Shown here piece after piece: positions 20,764 to 31,740 of a stretch of DNA of 64,000 nt. The stretch lies in contig CM028927.1 of NCBI GenBank assembly GCA_016801845.1, positions 5,232,501 to 5,296,500 of the forward strand, read 5' to 3'. The translations under genes and the position numbers were made by a program. Within the stretch, counting starts at the first letter, position 1. Each line of letters opens with the position of its first letter. The notes under the pieces were generated by a model that searched no databases, was not told the DNA's origin, and saw nothing but the letters and a program-made list of their open reading frames with translations. The stretch comes from Polydactylus sextarius (taxonomy: Eukaryota; Chordata; Actinopteri; Polynemidae).

Positions 20764-23606
20764 CGCGCGTGTGAGACGTGTACGACCAATTTGGTTTAAT
20801 TACATCACAGCAGTTGTTTCATGGTTGAAGGATGAACTGTTCATGGAACCATCAAAAAGTGAAAATAAGGCTTAGGTTAAAAAATCCAGTGGTTATTCTT
20901 TAAGTTAAAAAAAACAAAACAAACTCTCTCTCTAACTGGTGTAACCTTTGGTGGTCTGATCCCTGGTGTCATCGACTAGTTTAAGTTGAATTATTTGTCA
21001 ATATGTTGCAGAAAAAAGAACTAATCATTCAAAGTCTTCTTTAAGATTTTAAGGCAACTGATTGAGTTCATCATCCACTCACTCATCAGGGCAGTTGAGG
21101 GCAGAGCCACAAGTTCAGCTCTGTTTCCGTTATGTAGACTTTTTTCTGAAAGTGTGAGCCCCTCACATTTCAGCTGATGACAGCACACATCCTTGTGTGT
21201 GAGGATGCTGAATAACTACATTCCTTTTACCTCTAATCCAGGGGGATTAGTTTAACAGCTGAAAAGGTCAGTGTGGGCAACACAATCTATGAAATGACCA
21301 TAACTAAAATGTAGGGCAGTCAAATGTAAAATAACAAATGCAAAATGAATGACCATAAGTGATGAAAAAACCCCAGTTGTGGACTAGAATTTTTAGATTT
21401 TGCTTGTGTTTCATTCGTTTATATTCTGAACTCTTGTAATAAGGAGGCTGCTTGTTTTTGTTCCAACACAGGGATGTACTTGATTTCTAAGTACATCAAG
21501 GATAAAACAGACAGTGTGGTGATCTTCTCTGGAGAGGGTTCTGATGAGTTGACTCAGGGATACATTTACTTCCACAAGGTAAATACTCTACTGGTAAAAC
21601 ACAGTAATTGTTTTTAATTCCTTTATCACATATGTGATTGACATGGATTTGGGTTTGTAGTTGCTAAAAGACGCGTGTTTGTCCTCCAGGCTCCAACTGC
21701 CAAAGCAGCAGCAGAAGACAGCGTCCGACTGATGAAGGAACTCTACCTGTTCGATGTTCTCCGCGCTGATCGTACCACTGCTGCTCATGGGTAACACCTC
21801 TCACTTCATTTTCAAGTCTGTTGTTCTTTTATTCAGAAAGACATTGTCTTTTTTTTTTTTTTTTGACCGAAAAACACTACTTAATTAATACATAGTTAAT
21901 GGGCCGGAGCCTTCATGTTCTGTTATTGTTTTTATAGGTGGAACAGTGTGATAAAGCATTAAAAAAAAAAAAAACAATAATCCCTGCTGTGTGAACCTTT
22001 GTGATGTGATCCCTTTAGTTGTGACAGTGGCCGTCGGTGTTTTAGACAGAGGTTTTATTCAGGGAATCAACTGGAAAACGTAGCTTTTGTTAAACGGTGA
22101 AAAGGAAAATCCAGTTGATTCTATCAAATGCTTTTTGTGCATCTGGTGAAACGAAAATTGTCTCTGCTTTGTCATGATGCGAAATGTTTTTTGTTTTTTT
22201 TTTAATGACAATTTATTGTAGCTCTTATTATTTTCCAGCCTGGAGCTCAGAGTGCCTTTCCTGGACCACAGATTTACAGCGTACTACCTCTCCCTACCCG
22301 AGGAGATGAGGACTCCTAAGGTCAGTCCATCTTTGCAGCCAGTTTGTTGTCTGTCCAACCACTATTTACTCATTTGGGCAGTTTTCTAGAGGTGAAGTAC
22401 ATCATGATTAGTTGATAATAATGAGTTGTATGTCTTGTGTAAGCAGAATGGAGTGGAAAAGCACCTTCTGAGGGATTCCTTCAAGGGTCTCAACTTGATC
22501 CCTGATGAGATCCTGTGGAGGCGTAAAGAAGCCTTCAGTGATGGTGTGATGTCAGTGAAGAAGTCGTGGTACACCTGCCTGCAGGAGCATCTGGAGTCTA
22601 TGGTAGGTGTCGGAAACCAGGACGGATAATACGACAAATGATTGGATCATTTTTTAAGAGCTGCATGTGGAAACAGGAGGGAATATTTAAGTGTTAATGG
22701 ACCCAGTTCCCTGAGGGAGAAATAGGAATGACCTTCATGATTTAAAAAATTTGATAGTAGTGTTGTCCTATTTAATAAAGTCTTATTGTGATGTATTTAT
22801 TACATACTGTATAACTGCAACAGCTGCAGTGGAGGATATTTTAGTTTCTACCACAAGGAGTCACCATTGTTCTGGCATTTTTAAATTCCACATCCTTTGA
22901 CTCATCAACCCTCCAGTACGTCACAAAGTGACGTACAGTGGCCTGTGCTACGAGACATGAGGTCTAGTACGTAGCACAGAGGCCTGTACGATGAGGAGTG
23001 GTTTTACTGTTTGAGTCTCTCCATGTGTCCACTCTGGTTTTAACACAGAACTTTTAACATCAGTCCCTGACAGGACTGATGGTTAGAATAGTTGAATATT
23101 TTACTTTTAGTCTGGAAAAACAAATAAAAACTAAGAATAACCTTGTCATACCTGTCAATACCTACTTCTCTCCTCTACTCACTAGTTTGTCTCATGTCAC
23201 TTATTTTCTGCATCACACGCTCATCATAAGACAAAAGAGCAAAAACACTTAAATCATGTTCTTGCCCTGATTTGCATAACTGCTCTCAGTGAGACTGTGA
23301 TTGTTATGTTTAGTGCAACCAGACATCCTGTCCTGTGGCCTGTCTACACACTAAGAGTCTGGTCTGTTCTCTGTGTTCACTCAGGTGAACGACGACCAGA
23401 TGGAGAAGGCTTCCAAGACATTTCCTCACAACCCTCCATGCACCAAAGAGGCCCACTACTTCAGACAGGTGTTCGAGAAGTACTATCCAGGCCGAGGTGA
23501 GTGGCTCCACCATTACTGGATGCCACAATGGATCAACGCGTCGGACCCGTCGGCCCGAACCCTGTCTATCTACAAACCTGATAAAGACCAAGATAAAGAC
23601 CAGTAA
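18579..23606 (+). CDS. asns: Asparagine synthetase (glutamine-hydrolysing)
   Basis: This enzyme makes asparagine from aspartate and glutamine with ATP, in the cytosol. The 11 coding exons are 18579-18827, 19378-19615, 19709-19894, 19983-20084, 20264-20391, 20525-20651, 21472-21578, 21690-21790, 22239-22320, 22447-22602 and 23385-23606. They total 1698 nt (565 aa; human 561) with all phases consistent. The first coding exon has its acceptor seven bases before the ATG, and M-C-G exposes Cys2, the glutaminase nucleophile. HRGPDAFRFENVNG and YNGEIYNH belong to the N-terminal glutaminase domain. SGGLDSS (258-264) is the ATP-pyrophosphatase loop, and SGEGSDELTQGY (363-374) and RVPFLDHR complete the synthetase domain. 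The C terminus has PGRGEWLHHYWMPQWINASD, then a divergent lysine/aspartate-rich tail. A (GT)n tract follows exon 6. Nothing suggests a pseudogene. Confidence 0.97.
18966..19215 (+). repeat. Common teleost interspersed repeat in asns intron
   Basis: The copy begins CAATTCAATTCAATTTATTT, then ATATAGCGCCAGGTCATAA. It continues with TCTCAAGGCACTTTACAT, GAAAAACTCCCTTTTAACAG and GAAACCTCCAGCAGAACCAG. I recognise this as one of the most abundant percomorph repeats. It is rather well preserved, so probably young. It lies between the asns exons ending 18827 and starting 19378. A second, more decayed copy is at 52673. Confidence 0.8.
20429..20475 (+). repeat. A-rich tract in asns intron
   Basis: A run of about 20 A residues (20429-20448) is followed by A-rich sequence up to the next exon's pyrimidine tract. 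It has no visible coding or regulatory meaning. Confidence 0.7.
20699..20775 (+). repeat. (GT)n microsatellite in asns intron
   Basis: Alternating GT with GC interruptions runs from just after a GCGCT at 20696 to about 20772. Mixed TG and CG steps make it a potential Z-DNA-forming tract. It starts 48 bases after the donor of the exon ending at 20651. Confidence 0.9.
22916..22990. repeat. Cluster of two hairpins in the last asns intron
   Basis: A perfect 9-bp stem GTACGTCAC-aaa-GTGACGTAC is at 22916-22936. It overlaps a second inverted repeat with 21-base arms at 22932-22952 and 22970-22990, which pair except for five central bases. The cluster lies in the intron between exons ending 22602 and starting 23385. 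It may be a small foldback element. Confidence 0.65.
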
Positions 23607-25204
23607 TTCTGTGGAGCAGCTGTGTGTGCAGGTCTGTCGGTCACTTATACGGTGTCAGACCTGCACACAAGTGTTTCATATTCTGCAGGTGTCATTCTTA
23701 ACTTTGCTAAAACTCACCACTTTTAGTTTATCAGTTTTCCCTGTAAGTTATTTTTCAACTTGTGATGGAGGTTTTTCAGATTTACCTGTACTTTTTTTCA
23801 CATTTGTTGTTTGGGGAGTTCAAGTTCATTAAACAGATTTCTCATCAGGTCTCAAACCATTTAAAAGCAGCACGGCCATTACATATTCTCCAAGTAGAGC
23901 TTTTTGTTTCTGGACAATCCTGTTCATTTTTATCCAAGATTCCAAGATCCAAGATCACCTTGTACATCTTCATTCAGACTCTTTCAAAACAAGTTCAACC
24001 AGTAGTTCAACCTTCAACATCAACAGTGTAGTGAAAACAGCAGGTAGCAGCTTCAATCCTGCCGTTTGTATAAACGCAACTTTTTTGGGATTGCTACTTT
24101 ATTATTTAATTTATTTTGCAAGTATTTAAAATGGAGCAAGATTTACTCAATTCATTTGTAATGTATTGTATTCATTTTACTGCATAAGCGAACAATGAGG
24201 TTAAAAAAAAATTATTTGTTTTTTTGAAGTTTAAGTTTTTGGTTTTTTTTGGGGGGGTGGGGTGGGGGGATGGTTTAAATTGTCAAGCCCTGACATCATC
24301 AGGGCTTGATATGACATGTTGCTACTGGTTTCTGTTACCACAGGCCTGTGTTGCGGACGCACAAATTTGTAACCGTAAATGATTGCAAATCATTGTTTCA
24401 CAGCTAAAATCTGAGAAACTCCATCAAATGCAAATTGTTACTTTTTCCATCGTAAAACACTCGTCATTAGGACCAGCTGTATGCATTGTAATATTTTAGT
24501 ACAATAGTAATATCACTGATATCTGCAGCACCAATCCATGACTGTAATTTCACTTCATCATTACTCTGAAATGAAAACGAACCAGTAGATACTTGAAATT
24601 AGTGAGCACTGCTAATATATGTGTTATATAAGATGTACGTGTCATAATGATAGATATACTGTATTTTCATAACTTCAGACTGTTTGACCCCATATCAGTC
24701 ACTCTAGCTTAAGATTGATGCCCGTCTGGTTAAAGTGGTTACTTTAGGATCCTTTAGGATCTTTGTGATTTAAGCTCAAATGAATGGACCTCAAAACCAC
24801 AGTTGGTTGACTAGCACTATGCATTATTATTCTTTTTCCACTAGGAATACGGTCTCTTGTGTTTGGATTGGCTATGCACACAGATATTTATGTGCTACAT
24901 TATGTTAGATTGATGATCAAACCCTTGTCATGCTACATTAGTGTGGGGAAAAGTGCCTTGATTGATCAGGTATGTGTTGTTAGTTTTGCCAGTTAATTAA
25001 ACTGGACTTTCAGGAGAGCTTACTGTTTCATGAGACATGGTTACAGAACATCTACTTTAACAGACATAACATTACTGGACATATACCTGCTTACTAATTA
25101 CAGTGTAAAACTCCAATACTTAACAGATTATACATTGTGAGCTCTGAAGTACACCTGTTGACTAGCAACTATTTATGCTTTATTCTGGCTGCAACTAAAA
25201 TAAA
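23607..25204 (+). other. asns: asns 3-prime UTR and flank
   Basis: After the TAA at 23604-23606 a weak poly(A) signal ATTAAA is at 23828-23833, and the first AATAAA I found is at 25199-25204. Between them are a G-rich tract (24250-24270, runs of 7, 4 and 6 G) and a perfect 11-bp hairpin (TCAAGCCCTGA, 24283-24293, with its complement at 24299-24309). The transcript end cannot be fixed from sequence. No other gene is seen. Confidence 0.45.
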
Positions 25205-25738
25205 ATCACCTCCTGGCACTGAAATGTCTGTGTGTAAGTACTTCTGTCTGCCACCAGAGTGCGCCCTTATCTCACCATCTAAAGACACAATGAACACCAG
25301 CAGGTTTTACCACAAGAAATTGAGCACTGAAGTTTTGAACCAGTAAAGAAAATAATTTTAATATTTGTTAAATCACTGTAAAACACAGGTCAAACCACGT
25401 ACTGGTGTCAAACACGACGCATTGTCTCTAAAGTCACATGAATGACAGAATGGGAACTTCCTGACCCAGTGAGTTCTAAGTAAAGAACAGTTAGGTGTAA
25501 TTAAACAGTTATGAGGCACTATACAGTGACTTTGGCAGTGCAATTTTTCAGCATACCCTGGGGTACAGCCTTGCTTTGATGACCATTTAGTCTTAGTGAT
25601 ATGGCAGATGGTGGGAACCCCACCCCACACCCATCGACTCCCCTCCCCTGCAACCAAACAGTCTAATTTCAGCTGGGACAAATGAAACCGGTACAGGTAC
25701 AGCACTGCTACAGCACTACAATGTGGAAACAGAATAAT

Positions 25739-25744
25739 TTTATT
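25739..25744 (-). terminator. tac1: tac1 poly(A) signal
   Basis: TTTATT on the plus strand reads AATAAA on the minus strand, 101 bases after the tac1 stop codon (25848-25846). It is the first canonical signal downstream and gives a short 3-prime UTR. Confidence 0.65.
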
Positions 25745-25845
25745 CGACTAACAACTATACACAGTTTGGAGAAAACTTCTGAGTGCCCCCTCCCTATGGA
25801 TGAAGAACGGCTGGATGAGAAGCAGGCAGGTGAAGGGGAGACTGC

Positions 25846-28662
25846 TTAGCGGCGCTTGTCGTACATCTGTATTGTGCTCCACTCGTAGGATTCTGCAGAG
25901 ATAAAGAGAGACTTATCAGCTTCAGCACACGTTTTACTCTTTCTTTGTTCATTTAATGAATTCAACTTACCTGGTTCCTCTTGGCTTCTTTTCCCCATCA
26001 GCCCAACGAAAGAGTTGATTTTATGCCCTTTAAACAAAGAAAGAGTAAAAGAAACATTTCCTGAACATTTGCCTGAAACATTTCAGTTGGACAAACATAA
26101 CACCTTAACTCTATCTGACAGAGAACAGGGTCAAAAGCAAAGTTTTTGAAATACTTAGGTAAAAAGTTCAAGTATCTCTATTTCTACTATATAACCTGTA
26201 TCTATATAACCCATGTCATGATGACTGGTACTTTGACACCAAGTAAAAACCTCATTTCCACAACAGATACTGTAGATGTGATGTGATCTATTTTTTCTTT
26301 AATTCCACATTCCACATATTCCACATCAATTAATTTAAAAAATCAATTAAATTTTTTGTTAAATATGTCGGGCCCCTGCAGGTTCATCATTAATCATTCC
26401 TGACTTCTACTGATTTAGTCGAAAATAAATAAATCAGCTTCAAACCAATCATGAGTATAATTTAGTGATGGACTTTAAAATGAGCATGAGAAATAAAAGG
26501 GGGTTGTGGTTAGTATTTGATTGCATCAGTTATAAAACCACACAAAGCCCCTGAGGAAAAATCTTGTATTGCTAACATCAATATTACATTAGACTGATGA
26601 GATTTAACTGTACAGGTGTAAAAAATGCCCTTCTCTTCTGCAAAACTCAACCTTGAATGACGACATCTTGTATCAGTCTTTTAGTTTAGTGTGAGTAACC
26701 TGTGGTGAAGGAATCCTCCATATAAGTGAAGGGTAAAACCCACAGATCCTTCCACATCACGACCATAAACAATCCAATTTAACTCTCAAATGTCCTTGGG
26801 GCATTGATCCCAGCACTCTCCCTCTCCCTAACAATAAGTGACTTATAGTCATGGCTGCATAAGAGGAATAAATGAGATGCTGTGCTGCGTTGCATCGCTA
26901 AGTAGATGACTAATTTAGACAAAAAACCCCCGACAGAGAAGGAAAAAGGAAAATCCCTTCCTCCACATTCCCTTTCTTCTTCTTCTGTGCTTTTTAATCT
27001 GCACACAGCCGCTCTGCGCCAGCTTCCTGACTGAAAAATTAATGTGGACCAGTGTTCAAAAGAACCAAACAGGGAGGACACAGTAATCTATGCTTCCTGT
27101 CAATTAATTGAATCCTGTGAAACTGTTTACTCGAACCAATTTGCACACGTAAATTAGAAAACATAAGTGTTGTGTGGTTAAGGCTTTGAGACAACATTGA
27201 TGACTGAGTTAGTAAAATATATATATAACATCCAAAAAAGTTAATTTCTAATGGCTTGAGGTGTTGGGGGAACATATGGCCCTGGTTCATCTAAAATTCT
27301 GGTTGCTGCCCTGCACAGGATCATTTCTTGAATCTGTTAAAGAGTGTTTAAAATCCTTAAGGTTTGAGATAAAAATACAAATAACTACTGCATTTTTGAT
27401 AAAAGTATCAAATGAAAATCTTCGACTTGCTGCAGTAATTGAATGAATGATTACATCCTGATTGTGAAAGATTTCATGGAGATTCAATCAGCACAGACAC
27501 AGCAGGGTGGTTACAGGGAACATCCCTCTCCTACATGAATGCCATGAGTCTGCAGTACTTACTTTTGCGTGTGATCTGTGCATTTGCTGTACAGGGGACA
27601 AAAAAAACAGGACAAAGTTTGAAAACGACTCCACATTAAGAAAGAAAGAAAAAAAAAAAAACCTGCATCGTGATGTAAAAAATGAGCTCTCACCCATGGA
27701 GCGCTTCCCCATCAGGCCGATGAACTGATGCGGCCGTGGCTTTCTCCTCATCCTCAGGAGGATTTCTCTGATTGGGTCGTTGGGAAGCCAGCCGTCCTGC
27801 TGAGGGAGGGAGGTGAGACGCTCGGTTTGTCAAGAAGCATCACTGTACAGTCACTGTGTCTACAAACCCCCCCATCAATCCATAAACCACATTGAGGAAT
27901 TATCTTAAACTTTGATTAAGTGTTCCTTTCTATTTCCATCCCGGGATATATATTTTTGCTGTATGCATTAGTCTCACTGAGATCTGTTCCTGGGGGCCAC
28001 TAATGTCCCACACTGTAGTTCTGAATGATTTATTGTGAGCTCATTCATCTGCAAAGTGGCTCCTGCCCCATGGTTTAAAGTATTAGCTGAGGATCTTGGC
28101 TCGTTTCCAGCTCACAATGTCAAACAGGATGTGAGTTTCATGTCAATGGAGATGGTGTGGGCTTCAGCTCCTACTACACTGCGCACTTAGGCTTTGATTT
28201 AATTTCCTATTGGCAGACTGGCTGGCCTGAGATCTGCAATGATCTTCATCTTCATTGATCAGAGTTGCATAGTCTTATTTTCTTTCAGCTGGACACAAAT
28301 CACAAAACCAGAGTCAAATAAAAATAAATAAAAATAAAAATAAATAAATAATTTGATTAATCTGTATATGATGTACTTCTAAATTAAGAACAGACTGTAA
28401 AGAAAATGACCAAATAAGAAAATGACCAAATTCACCCTTAAGCAGCATAAGAAAAAAAACAGCAAATAATTGTAAATAATAAGTGCATTATTGTTTTTTA
28501 ACAGTTTAATATTATAATATTATTACACTACCTTCATATTATAATCTACATGTCCAAAATGTTATATCACATCATCATTTTTGCTTAGTTTGAGTACAGA
28601 AATGCGCAGCAGTTGAAACTGGAAAGACTGTAAGATTGTGACTCCTCCACAGTGAGCTGATG

Positions 28663-28704
<42 letters not shown>

Positions 28705-28991
28705 TTTATTTCACCAAATTAAAAAGATCCACAGCTGCTTAGTTACACAGGTTCAGCCAATAAATGTCCACAAGTAGTTTCTTTTTTTGTTCCAAACAAG
28801 TTAGTCTCAGATTAGAAACCAGAATTAAGAAATGTGCCTAATTATTTCATGAATGAACAAATAATTATTTTTACCTGAATCTGATTACTGCTCGTCCAGT
28901 AGTCAGCGTCTTCTTTTGGTTCGTTTTCTTCACAAAAAACTTGGGCAACGGCGAATAACGCCATTAAAAACGGTAAAAGCAACAATTTCAT
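25846..28991 (-). CDS. tac1: Preprotachykinin-1: substance P, neurokinin A, carassin-like peptide
   Basis: This is the precursor of secreted tachykinin neuropeptides, which act on neurokinin receptors. The minus-strand coding exons are 28991-28875, 27799-27694, 27586-27563, 26027-25971 and 25892-25846, together 351 nt (116 aa). Residues 1-20 (MKLLLLPFLMALFAVAQVFC) are a signal peptide. RR then KPRPHQFIGLM-GKR is substance P with its amidation glycine and dibasic cleavage site. HKINSFVGLM-GKR is neurokinin A. The 24-nt third exon encodes ANAQITRK, equivalent to mammalian GHGQISHK. From the KR after substance P this gives a neuropeptide-gamma (carassin) type form. There is no room for the mammalian 45-nt exon 4 specific to neuropeptide K, since only 107 bp separate the exons. 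Exon 2 begins at a tandem CAGCAG acceptor. The precursor ends YDKRR. It is convergent with asns, stop to stop about 2.2 kb. Confidence 0.96.
28664..28700. repeat. (TA)n microsatellite in tac1 intron 1
   Basis: An uninterrupted TA dinucleotide run of about 18 units lies in the intron between tac1 coding exons 1 and 2. The rest of that intron (27800-28874) shows A/T-rich sequence and no exon. Confidence 0.9.
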
Positions 28992-29169
28992 GACGCCAAA
29001 CCTTTTTTCTTCTTCCTCGACGCAGTAAAAAATGTCAGTTTTTTTTTTTTTTTTTACTTTAATATAAAAAACTAAACGTCAAGTACAAAACAAACCGTTT
29101 TAATTCTTGCACTTTGTTTTAAAGACACGAGTCTGAGTTGAGCGGCGCGCACTGGTTCCTCACTCAGAT

Positions 29170-29184
29170 TTAACAGTAGTCCAT
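29170..29184 (-). promoter_or_regulatory. tac1: Short upstream ORF in the tac1 leader
   Basis: On the minus strand GCGCC-ATG-GAC-TAC-TGT-TAA encodes MDYC. Its start context (GCC before ATG, G after) is close to an ideal Kozak sequence, better than that of the true start at 28991 (GTC-ATG-A). If the leader starts near 29280 this uORF lies inside it and could reduce translation. Confidence 0.5.
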
Positions 29185-29307
29185 GGCGCGTGCCGTGCGT
29201 CAGAACGCGGTGCCGGGTTCCAAAGTGATGTCTCCAAAAGCTCCGCGCGCTTCTCAGCTTGTGAGGCGACTTCACTGGGTCTCGTGCTTCCCCCCTGCCC
29301 GCGCTCC

Positions 29308-29313
29308 TATATA
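29308..29313 (-). promoter_or_regulatory. tac1: tac1 TATA box
   Basis: On the minus strand GCTATATAGG forms a TATA box, predicting transcription start near 29280, about 290 bases before the start codon. I see no convincing splice pair between it and the ATG, so the leader may be unspliced, unlike mammals where exon 1 is separate. Flanking sequence is GC-rich. A CACGTG E-box is at 29452-29457. Confidence 0.6.
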
Positions 29314-29329
29314 GCACACCGTGGCCCCA

Positions 29330-31540
29330 GTGTTGCTTAGTAACGCCATTTACAATAGCACAAGGAGGCTATACCCTGGCGCAGGCACGAGTTTACCACC
29401 GCTGAGTTTAGTTAGGACCACGTTGATTCTGTCATCACGAACTTAATGAATCACGTGCGTCACAGATCAAGTCTCCGCCAAGTCTGATCGAAACCTGCTT
29501 CAATCACAAATACGCAGTAATTCACTGTGGCAGCTGGTTATAAACGAGCATCCAGACTGATAAGAATATTCATTTAATTATAATGATTGGGCCATAAGGA
29601 TAATTTTTTCCAACTTATTTTTATGGATTAATTGGACAATAATATATAACAACAACAACAACAACAATAATAATAATGATATTTTATAACAAATGTAAAA
29701 GTTACAGCCTTGAATATGGAATATCTATTGATCCAGTGATGTCAAAATATTTCATTATAACAGTTATTGTTTTTATATCAGATTTTCAAAACAAATATGT
29801 AAAATGAAAACTTGTTACTTAGGCAACACACGCGTTAAGTCCGCGATGACGCAGTTGTCATTACGTAGTTTTGCGTCGGTCTCTAAAAGTATATTTTGAA
29901 GAATACTATTACACTGCAATTGTGGCGGTTTATATAGATTTTACGCACATGTTACACAGCAATTACTGTATGCAAAACTCTTATATCAAAGCCTGATGAA
30001 GAGGAGGGGGGCGGCTGACCCGTGGGTGACACTGATTACCATCAGAAAAGCAGTGTTTTTAAGTGTCGGGTGTTGAGGATGAATAGGACACTGCACCGCC
30101 ACACCAAGTTCTCTGTCTACGCATCTCCATAAGTGCTTGATTTGCCCAAGTGCCTTTATTTCACTAACAATAAGTTCATTTTATTTATCCATCTGATTAT
30201 TGGCAAATGCAAATGTTTTTCCTGGTGTGGGAAGGGACTTCTGTCTGTTTTCCAGGCTGCTGTTATTCATCTGTTTGTTTAGTGAGGCTTGATACCATTT
30301 TTACATGAACAGAAGTATTTTTGAAGGATGCTCTGTGCTGACTGATTCAATTTGACCTTGATATTCTGTATATTTTGTGACAGGAGCAACAAAACTAAAT
30401 CCCTGAACATGGTTACATTTGCTTTTCTAAATTCCCATCATGTCTGGTTGTGGGATTCTTGCGACATAAAGTCCTAAACTTACTGTGCAAGTCTAAACTA
30501 ATATTCATTACTTGGCTTTTCCTTTGTGGTCACAGAGCCACTCCGGACTGGAATTTAATCATCCTCACAACTGTGGCAGCTCATTCGATTAACAGATGGA
30601 GGTGTGGTGGGGGCTGGAACCGTGTGAGTGAGTTACAATGAAGGCGGAGGAGGATGGAGGATGGAGGAGGAGGGCGTAGGGGGTAGAAAGCTCTGGGTAC
30701 CAGTGAAGTTGGGAGCACAGAGATAAACAGAAATGCAGATTATGTGGGGAGATGTGGACAAATAGGACACGAGTCCACTGAGACTGAGAGGCGGCTGCAG
30801 TCATTACTGCTGGGTGGGTAATACTATCAGCTGGATTGCATCGTAGGTCACTGTGGACCTTGTAAGTTTGATAAGACAACCAGCAGCAAATAGGAATCCG
30901 ACATACTGATATGATGCATGAATACATTACATTACATTACATTATTTTGTCTGTGGAATGAATGTAAATCAGATCATTTCTCAGAAGAGAAGACTAAAGC
31001 AACACGGTGTCAATAGTCAATGTACACGTCTGAATGAGAAACACTGACTTAACAGGAATCCTACCAAACATCTAATTTTAAAGTTCAATTAACAGCCAAG
31101 AGAAGGATGAATAAAAGCATGAATTCTTTTCAAAATGTCCACAGATGATAAGTCCTCACCTGTGTCTCAGTTAAACCGCAACACTTGATATGTTCTGTAC
31201 ATAAGATAACGTATGGCACTGCCAAACAAAAGAGCGAACAAGCTAATTTGTTTTACTGCAATTATGCCATCTGGTTATTATTGTGAGAATAATTTATTGA
31301 GATTAAAACATGGTGCCTTTGCCAACACCATGAGACTTTATGAGACCCTCAAAGCACACCATCATATTTCCATCCATTCAAATGAAAGATGTGATAATTG
31401 ACACAGGGGTTCCCAGTGTTAATTTTCTCTGTGGGTAGAACACACTCACCAGATATTTCACAACAGGAGCTCAAGCGATTAATTTCCCATCTTAAGAACA
31501 TGATGGCAGCGATCAATATGGGCAGAAACCATAGCATTTA
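29330..31540. other. tac1 upstream flank, no gene seen
   Basis: This stretch holds an (AAC)n/(AAT)n run near 29648-29675, CRE-like half sites near 29845-29870 (ATGACGCAG, ATTACGTAG), a purine-rich run at 30636-30690 and ATTAC repeats near 30922-30941. These may include distal tac1 regulatory sites. Nothing coding is supported. Confidence 0.45.
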
Positions 31541-31740
31541 TGTTTACATTTACATTTAGTTAGCTGTCACATGCTTTTGTTCAAAGAAACTTCAAAGTGA
31601 GGGACAATACTAAAGCATCAGTGCAGCAGGAGACATCTAGGAAGCAAGGAAGTGGTGGATCAGTTTGATATGGCAAAGTGAGATAAGATAAGAAGGTAAG
31701 AAGTGCTTAGTGTTAGGGTGTTAGAGGGGTTAGGAGAGAA
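31541..31740 (+). repeat. Degenerate teleost repeat (ACATTTACATTTAGT family)
   Basis: The sequence TTTACATTTACATTTAGTTA, then GCTGTCACATGCTTTTGTTC and AAAGAAACTTCAAAGTGAGG, is recognisable as the teleost repeat usually reading ACATTTAGTCATTTAGCTGA. It is diverged by many substitutions. No coding content. Confidence 0.65.

Noticed and set aside
29072..29317. 81-codon minus-strand frame upstream of tac1
   Set aside because: Its nominal start lies before the TATA box and reads GTG. There is no domain, and the sequence is better explained as promoter plus tac1 leader.
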